Part shown: piece after piece, positions 60,106 through 64,000 of the stretch
How positions within the stretch are numbered: the first letter of the stretch is position 1
Layout: the number at the start of each line of letters is the position of its first letter
Assembly: GCF_000316115.1 (NCBI RefSeq)
Contig: NZ_JH993797.1
Span: 2,032,486-2,096,485, forward strand
Length of the DNA stretch: 64,000 nucleotides
Reading direction: 5' to 3'
DNA from: Leptolyngbya sp. PCC 7375
GTDB taxonomy: Bacteria > Cyanobacteriota > Cyanobacteriia > Phormidesmidales > Phormidesmidaceae
Program-made: the position numbers and the translations under genes
Notes under the pieces: model-generated
The model's database searches: none
What the model saw: only the letters and a program-made list of their open reading frames with translations
What the model was told of the DNA's origin: nothing

Positions 60106-62316
60106 CTAAAAATCAACGATGGGAGTATCAGAGGTATCGGTATCAGTACTCTGGTCACTGCCATCTGGGGTTTCTGCGTCAGCACCATCCGTTTCATTGT
60201 CAGGGGCTGTAGAGTCACCACCATCAGATGGAGTTTCATCCGTCGCCTCCTCCCCATCGGGGGCTGAGCCTTCATTAGTCGGCGGCGTATCAATCTCAGC
60301 CTCCTCCTCACCCGTCTCATCTGGGGGAGGTGTGGGGCGAATGTTGTCGACAGCCGTTGTCAGGGCATAGTTGAGAGGATTGGGAGAATTAGATACCACC
60401 ACCACTTCGTAATAACCACTTTGGGGCAACCGTCCTGACCAGGTGGTTTCAGATGAATCAGACAGCAAAAACGGCGTGTCTTGGGTGGGCTCCGGCAAAT
60501 AGAGAGACATTAACGTACTCTCCTGAGGTGCTTGCAAATTGAGCCGCAAATTTTGCCCAGCTTCCAGATCCAAGACCAATACTTTCCCTTCACCAGGGGT
60601 TAGCTGCCCAGTTAACCGTTCTCTAAACGTCCCCGGTTCAAACTCTACCCGTTCCAAGCTGTCGCCAGACTTCAAATCATCCACACCATCTTGAGCCAGG
60701 GCGTACCATACTTGACCAATCGGCTGATCCAAAATCCCATCGCGTCGCTCTTGAGGAAAAATAGCCGTAAACTTTGCATCGGCCAAATCATCCAGGGCAC
60801 GACTACTGACATTGAGCTGATTTACCGTTCTGCGCCAGCTTTCACGATCGTCAGCTCCATAGGCCCCCAATCCACGTCGCGCTGGCATACTCAAGTGCAG
60901 CTCCAGCGTATCAAGAGTATCCATCGATAGGTTGTCCCAGCGTAGTCGCAACGGAGCATCTTCCACCGACGCCGTTAAGGGACGCCCTCGGAGGTTTGGG
61001 TACTGCTCATAGAAACGCTGATTTACCCAAAGATTGAGCCAAGCTTCGCTCACACCTAACGATTGACGCCGCTCTAATAGTTCCTGTTTACGAGCACGTT
61101 CATCTGGGGTGATCCCAGCTTGCACATCCTCAACAGGATCAGGCTGGGATGCTCTTTGCCCAAAGGGCCAGCGCGGGCGAAACCCCAATCCCACCACCGA
61201 TGCCAGGATCAAACTCGTGATGCCCAGTAACGCTAGCAAGCCAATTGTGGCTTGAATAAACCCGCTTCTATCGCCAGTTTGCTTCATCGGGCTAACAGCA
61301 CTAGGTGTATCTAGCGTCGTTGCCGTTAATGAGGGAGAAACAACCTGAGTTGCCTCGGTGGTGGGATAGACGTCAGCATCGTTGCCACCGACAGGACTAC
61401 CATCATCAGTGTATGTAAGCGGCAGCTCAGTCTCATCAAAGGGTAGATCAGCCTCTGCTGGCATTTCTTGCCCAAACATCTCTCCTTGCAAAGCCTGCAC
61501 CACTGCAGCAGCAGAAGCATAGCGCTGCACTGGCGATGGAGCCAACATTTTCTTGAGCACCTGATTTAGGGGTTCACCCAGGGTGACAAAACGCTCCCAG
61601 TTCCAGACGCCTTCGTAAATGTCAAAAAGTTCTTGAGGTTCTTTTCCAGTAGCCAAAACCACCAGGGTTGCTGCCAGGCCGTATAGATCGCTGGTGGCAT
61701 CCACCGAGCCAGATTGAAACTGTTCTGGCGGCACATAGCCAGCTTTACCAATGCGGGTCTTATTGGCTTCCGCTGACAGCTCTTGCTCCACAGTTGCGGC
61801 GATTTCTTTAACGCTGCCAAAATCAATCAGCACTGGCAGCCCATCCTGGGTTCGTAAAATCAAGTTTTCAGGGGAAATATCACGGTGAATGATATCCAAA
61901 CCGTGAATATAGTCCAGCACCGGCAGCAACTGATACAGCAACTGGGTAATTTCCGTTTCACTAAAATGACCGCCATAGTCCTGACGATTTTTTAGCAAGC
62001 TACGGTACGTGGTCCCTGCCACATAGTCTTGTACCAGGAAGAGCTGGCCGCCTTCCCGCATCAACTCGCGAAATTTGGGAATCTGGGAATGCTCCAACTG
62101 ATAAAGTACCTTGGCTTCCCGCTCAAATAGTTCCTGCGCCTTGGCTAATAAGCCCGGATCGTCAATTTGGGGCACAAATTCTTTCAACACGCAAAGCTCT
62201 TTAAACCGATGTAGGTCCTCAGATAAATAGGTACGACCAAACCCCCCTTCTCCCAGTTCTCGCAGTACGTTATAGCGTGCGCCCAACGGGGTGCCAGGTT
62301 CCCAGGGTGTGCTCAT
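60106..62316 (-). CDS. Membrane-bound Ser/Thr protein kinase with PPC-type extracytoplasmic domain
   Basis: The kinase domain (about 1-290) has GEGGFGRTY, the ATP-anchoring Lys45, HRDISPENL with catalytic Asp146, and DFGS at 165-168. A transmembrane helix follows near 350-372, then an extracytoplasmic region with a helical part and a pre-peptidase C-terminal-like beta domain (LRLNLQAPQESTLMSLYLP, YYEVVVVSNSP). The last 75 or so residues are a low-complexity tail of Asp, Glu, Thr, Pro and Ser. The arrangement suggests a sensor kinase that reads cell-wall or periplasmic conditions. ATG 62316 is the start. Confidence 0.88.
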   Translation of the reverse strand: MSTPWEPGTPLGARYNVLRELGEGGFGRTYLSEDLHRFKELCVLKEFVPQIDDPGLLAKAQELFEREAKVLYQLEHSQIPKFRELMREGGQLFLVQDYVAGTTYRSLLKNRQDYGGHFSETEITQLLYQLLPVLDYIHGLDIIHRDISPENLILRTQDGLPVLIDFGSVKEIAATVEQELSAEANKTRIGKAGYVPPEQFQSGSVDATSDLYGLAATLVVLATGKEPQELFDIYEGVWNWERFVTLGEPLNQVLKKMLAPSPVQRYASAAAVVQALQGEMFGQEMPAEADLPFDETELPLTYTDDGSPVGGNDADVYPTTEATQVVSPSLTATTLDTPSAVSPMKQTGDRSGFIQATIGLLALLGITSLILASVVGLGFRPRWPFGQRASQPDPVEDVQAGITPDERARKQELLERRQSLGVSEAWLNLWVNQRFYEQYPNLRGRPLTASVEDAPLRLRWDNLSMDTLDTLELHLSMPARRGLGAYGADDRESWRRTVNQLNVSSRALDDLADAKFTAIFPQERRDGILDQPIGQVWYALAQDGVDDLKSGDSLERVEFEPGTFRERLTGQLTPGEGKVLVLDLEAGQNLRLNLQAPQESTLMSLYLPEPTQDTPFLLSDSSETTWSGRLPQSGYYEVVVVSNSPNPLNYALTTAVDNIRPTPPPDETGEEEAEIDTPPTNEGSAPDGEEATDETPSDGGDSTAPDNETDGADAETPDGSDQSTDTDTSDTPIVDF

Positions 62317-62456
62317 TGATCGGCTCCTTCACAGGTGAGTGTGCGCCCCACTAAAAGTTGATCGGGGGAAGTATCCCCCTACCAGTATCGGGACTAATTG
62401 GTCAGTGTAGTGGGTTTTCCCACGGATGCAACCACCGTCTTTAATTTTTTTTATAG

Positions 62457-62496
62457 CCATTGATAAAGACATTCCATGGAACGTCTTTACCAATGG
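62457..62496. repeat. 40-bp REP-like palindrome downstream of pxcA
   Basis: CCATTGATAAAGACATTCC (62457-62475) and GGAACGTCTTTACCAATGG pair as a 19-bp stem with two G-T-type mismatches around AT, and the core AAAGAC...GTCTTT resembles the REP repeats around moaD (AGACGTT...AACGTCT). It begins 8 bp after the pxcA stop codon and could end its transcript. Preceding sequence has a GGGGGA-AGTA-TCCCCC hairpin near 62366 and a run of T residues. Confidence 0.75.
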
Positions 62497-62503
62497 CCTA
62501 CCC

Positions 62504-63793
62504 CTATTCGTTCATATTTTTGTAGGTGGCCACGGCGGATGGCGAAATCCGATTGAGATAACGGAAAATCCAATACTTAAACACCGTGTCTAAAATCACC
62601 GGGAACGTGGCAATGAATAGAAAAATGAAGTCGCGGTTGGCCGGAAACCCCAGGTGGCGCGACAGACCTTCCAATAACACCTCCCAGCCATGGGGAGAGT
62701 GGAATCCCACGAAAATATCCGTGAACAGGATGATGATGAATGCCTTGGCACTATCGCTCAAGCCGTAAACAATTTCATCGATAAAGGCCTTGAGGGTGGC
62801 AACCTGACGTTTGCAGGTACTCAACAATAGCGAAAACGCGAACACCGCAAAAATATCGGCAAAAACATTTTTGACTGAATCGGCACTACGTTCACGATAC
62901 TCTTCTTCAATATCTAAGGCTTTGGCTAATACTCGCTCTTCTAATTGAATTTCATTCAGGGCAGCCACTTTGCCCAAAATCACCTCAAACCGCAGTCGCT
63001 CTTCAAACTGCTGCAGTTCATGTAGGGCTTCTTCTTCCATCTCATCGTTGAGAAATACCTCAGCTTCTGTGGTTTCGCGTACATAGTCCACCACTGGGCC
63101 AACAATGAAGTGCTTGGTCAACTGCTGGGTAAGCAGGGGCACAATCACCAGCAGCAATATAAAGCGTAAGGCTATTTTCGTCTTATTCTGAGATTTGCGA
63201 AAACCGCGCATCACGTCAGCTTCAGCCTTAGGATCGAGATCTTGTTTAACCCGATCGACCGTACGCAAGATGGAGCGTGGTAACACGCTACTGCGAGCGG
63301 CTAGTCCGGCTCGGCTCTTCTCAGTTTTGCCTGCGACATTATTTGAATTCTGCTGGGTTGTCTTGGTGTCATTGACCTTGCTCAAGGTGAGCGAGGCAGA
63401 CAGGTCGTTGTAGCGCCCTAAAATCTCATCAATAAACCGTAATTTCTTGAAGATGATGGCAGATTGATCAATTAGATCGAGGGTATATTCATCCTGCTGA
63501 TCGTCGTAGGACTGCACTTCCATCTGCCGCCCTTGGGAAAGGCTGGATCGAGTAGCTTCAAATTCCTCCATTCGCTGCCGAATTAGGGCAATGTTACGCT
63601 CAACTTCTCCTTCGATGTAGCGATAGGCACTGTCCCCGTACTCACTATTGTCTGGAGTGATGGGTTTACCGTCGAAGTAGTCGTCTTCTATCTTTTTGAT
63701 AGCTAAAGCAGCTCCGTAGGCCTGATCAAGTGATTGGTCAGGAGACTTAAAAAGCCACTGCCCTGCGTTGCGAAAAAATGCGCGAAGCTGCAT
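62504..63793 (-). CDS. pxcA: Proton extrusion protein PxcA (CemA family)
   Basis: PxcA is the cyanobacterial counterpart of chloroplast CemA and supports light-induced proton extrusion across the plasma membrane. The 429-residue protein has a long soluble N-terminal region and a C-terminal CemA domain with several membrane helices (IALRFILLLVIVPLLTQQL, AVFAFSLLLS, AKAFIIILFTDIFVGFHSPHGWE, FIFLFIATFPVILDTVFKYWIFRYLNRISPSAVATY). The motifs GFHSPHGWE and FKYWIFRYLNRISPS are characteristic. ATG 63793 is the start. Confidence 0.95.
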   Translation of the reverse strand: MQLRAFFRNAGQWLFKSPDQSLDQAYGAALAIKKIEDDYFDGKPITPDNSEYGDSAYRYIEGEVERNIALIRQRMEEFEATRSSLSQGRQMEVQSYDDQQDEYTLDLIDQSAIIFKKLRFIDEILGRYNDLSASLTLSKVNDTKTTQQNSNNVAGKTEKSRAGLAARSSVLPRSILRTVDRVKQDLDPKAEADVMRGFRKSQNKTKIALRFILLLVIVPLLTQQLTKHFIVGPVVDYVRETTEAEVFLNDEMEEEALHELQQFEERLRFEVILGKVAALNEIQLEERVLAKALDIEEEYRERSADSVKNVFADIFAVFAFSLLLSTCKRQVATLKAFIDEIVYGLSDSAKAFIIILFTDIFVGFHSPHGWEVLLEGLSRHLGFPANRDFIFLFIATFPVILDTVFKYWIFRYLNRISPSAVATYKNMNE

Positions 63794-63885
63794 GGAGATA
63801 CTGGGGTGCGCTGGAATGCCAGAACTATAGTATCAAGTCCAGGGAAGTGGGCAATGGGGAGTCTTGGGTAGGGTTGCGATCGCAC

Positions 63886-64000
63886 TCAACTCTCTTGGCC
63901 ATCAGCATCAGGGGAGAAAATGCGCCAGGACTGATCTAGCCGGGCAGCTTGGCCTAAAGGGGCTAGACGTCGCACTATCGGGCCATCGGTTACCTGACGC
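63886..64000 (-). CDS. C-terminal fragment of a gene cut by the right edge
   Basis: The minus-strand frame from the right edge reads RQVTDGPIVRRLAPLGQ then AARLDQSWRIFSPDADGQES and stops at 63886. The LDQSWRIFSP stretch resembles the motif with aromatic-Ser/Ala-Pro found in HTTM or similar membrane proteins, but this is only a weak indication. A frame with this kind of composition and a clean stop looks like real coding sequence. It ends about 90 bp upstream of the pxcA start and is transcribed in the same direction. Confidence 0.5.
   Translation of the reverse strand, partial: RQVTDGPIVRRLAPLGQAARLDQSWRIFSPDADGQES

Overview
The window is chromosomal DNA of a cyanobacterium. This rests on the thylakoid NDH-1 subunit NdhH, the nitrogen regulator NtcA, a PxcA/CemA proton-extrusion protein, a cyAbrB regulator, a Ycf33-type small protein, a Hik2-like kinase, a CCB1-like cytochrome b6f assembly protein, and many HIP1 octamers (GCGATCGC). 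The genus cannot be fixed from this sequence; a filamentous Leptolyngbya-like lineage would fit. There is no rRNA, tRNA, prophage, transposase or CRISPR array that I can see.

Layout. 1-6.7 kb: the 3'-truncated end of a lipid-exporter-like ABC transporter, then a strange PhnL-like protein that has lost every ATP-binding motif, convergent with the lytic transglycosylase MltA; a lipoprotein, an unknown soluble protein and a DUF2237 protein; and moaD flanked by two copies of a palindromic repeat. 6.8-15.5 kb: a five-gene pixGHIJL-type chemosensory operon on the minus strand. Its receptor has a GAF domain with both cysteines of a DXCF-type cyanobacteriochrome, which suggests blue/green phototaxis. 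16-21 kb: cellulose synthase bcsB-bcsA, with a PilZ (c-di-GMP) domain on BcsA. 21.9-25.7 kb: a lipoprotein, two pentapeptide-repeat proteins and a membrane protein. 25.7-34 kb: ndhH, rsmH, a secreted protein, an RsbU/RsbW-like partner-switching pair, and an Eco57I-like DNA methyltransferase with a damaged catalytic motif. 34-39.7 kb: fabI, ntcA (with a perfect GTA-N8-TAC box upstream), a DUF3084 coiled-coil protein, padR behind three evenly spaced inverted repeats, a CCB1-like gene and a DUF3155 gene with a TTG start. 40-44.9 kb: Hik2-like kinase, a membrane protein, cyAbrB, an Rrf2 regulator and pyrR.

44.9-50.1 kb: a second cellulose-type locus made of an outer-membrane barrel protein, a TPR protein and a GH8 endoglucanase. 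Together these look like BcsC split into two polypeptides plus BcsZ, about 25 kb from bcsAB. 50.5-64 kb: fni, sppA, a lipase-fold protein with a PEP-CTERM-like tail, a thrice-frameshifted PIN toxin pseudogene, nagZ with a 187-bp MITE-like element 5 bp before its start codon, rbfA, a Ycf33-family gene, dam (GATC, the core of HIP1), an orphan HepT-like toxin remnant, a hydrolase-fold protein without its catalytic residues, a Ser/Thr kinase, pxcA, and a fragment of another gene at the right edge.

How the genes could work together: the light-sensing chemotaxis operon, c-di-GMP-responsive cellulose synthase and export genes form a plausible light/motility/biofilm set, although no direct regulatory link is visible. 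Several degenerate enzyme-like proteins (PhnL-like, methyltransferase, hydrolase) keep open frames and are the most unusual content. All functional calls come from reading motifs; no database search was run.
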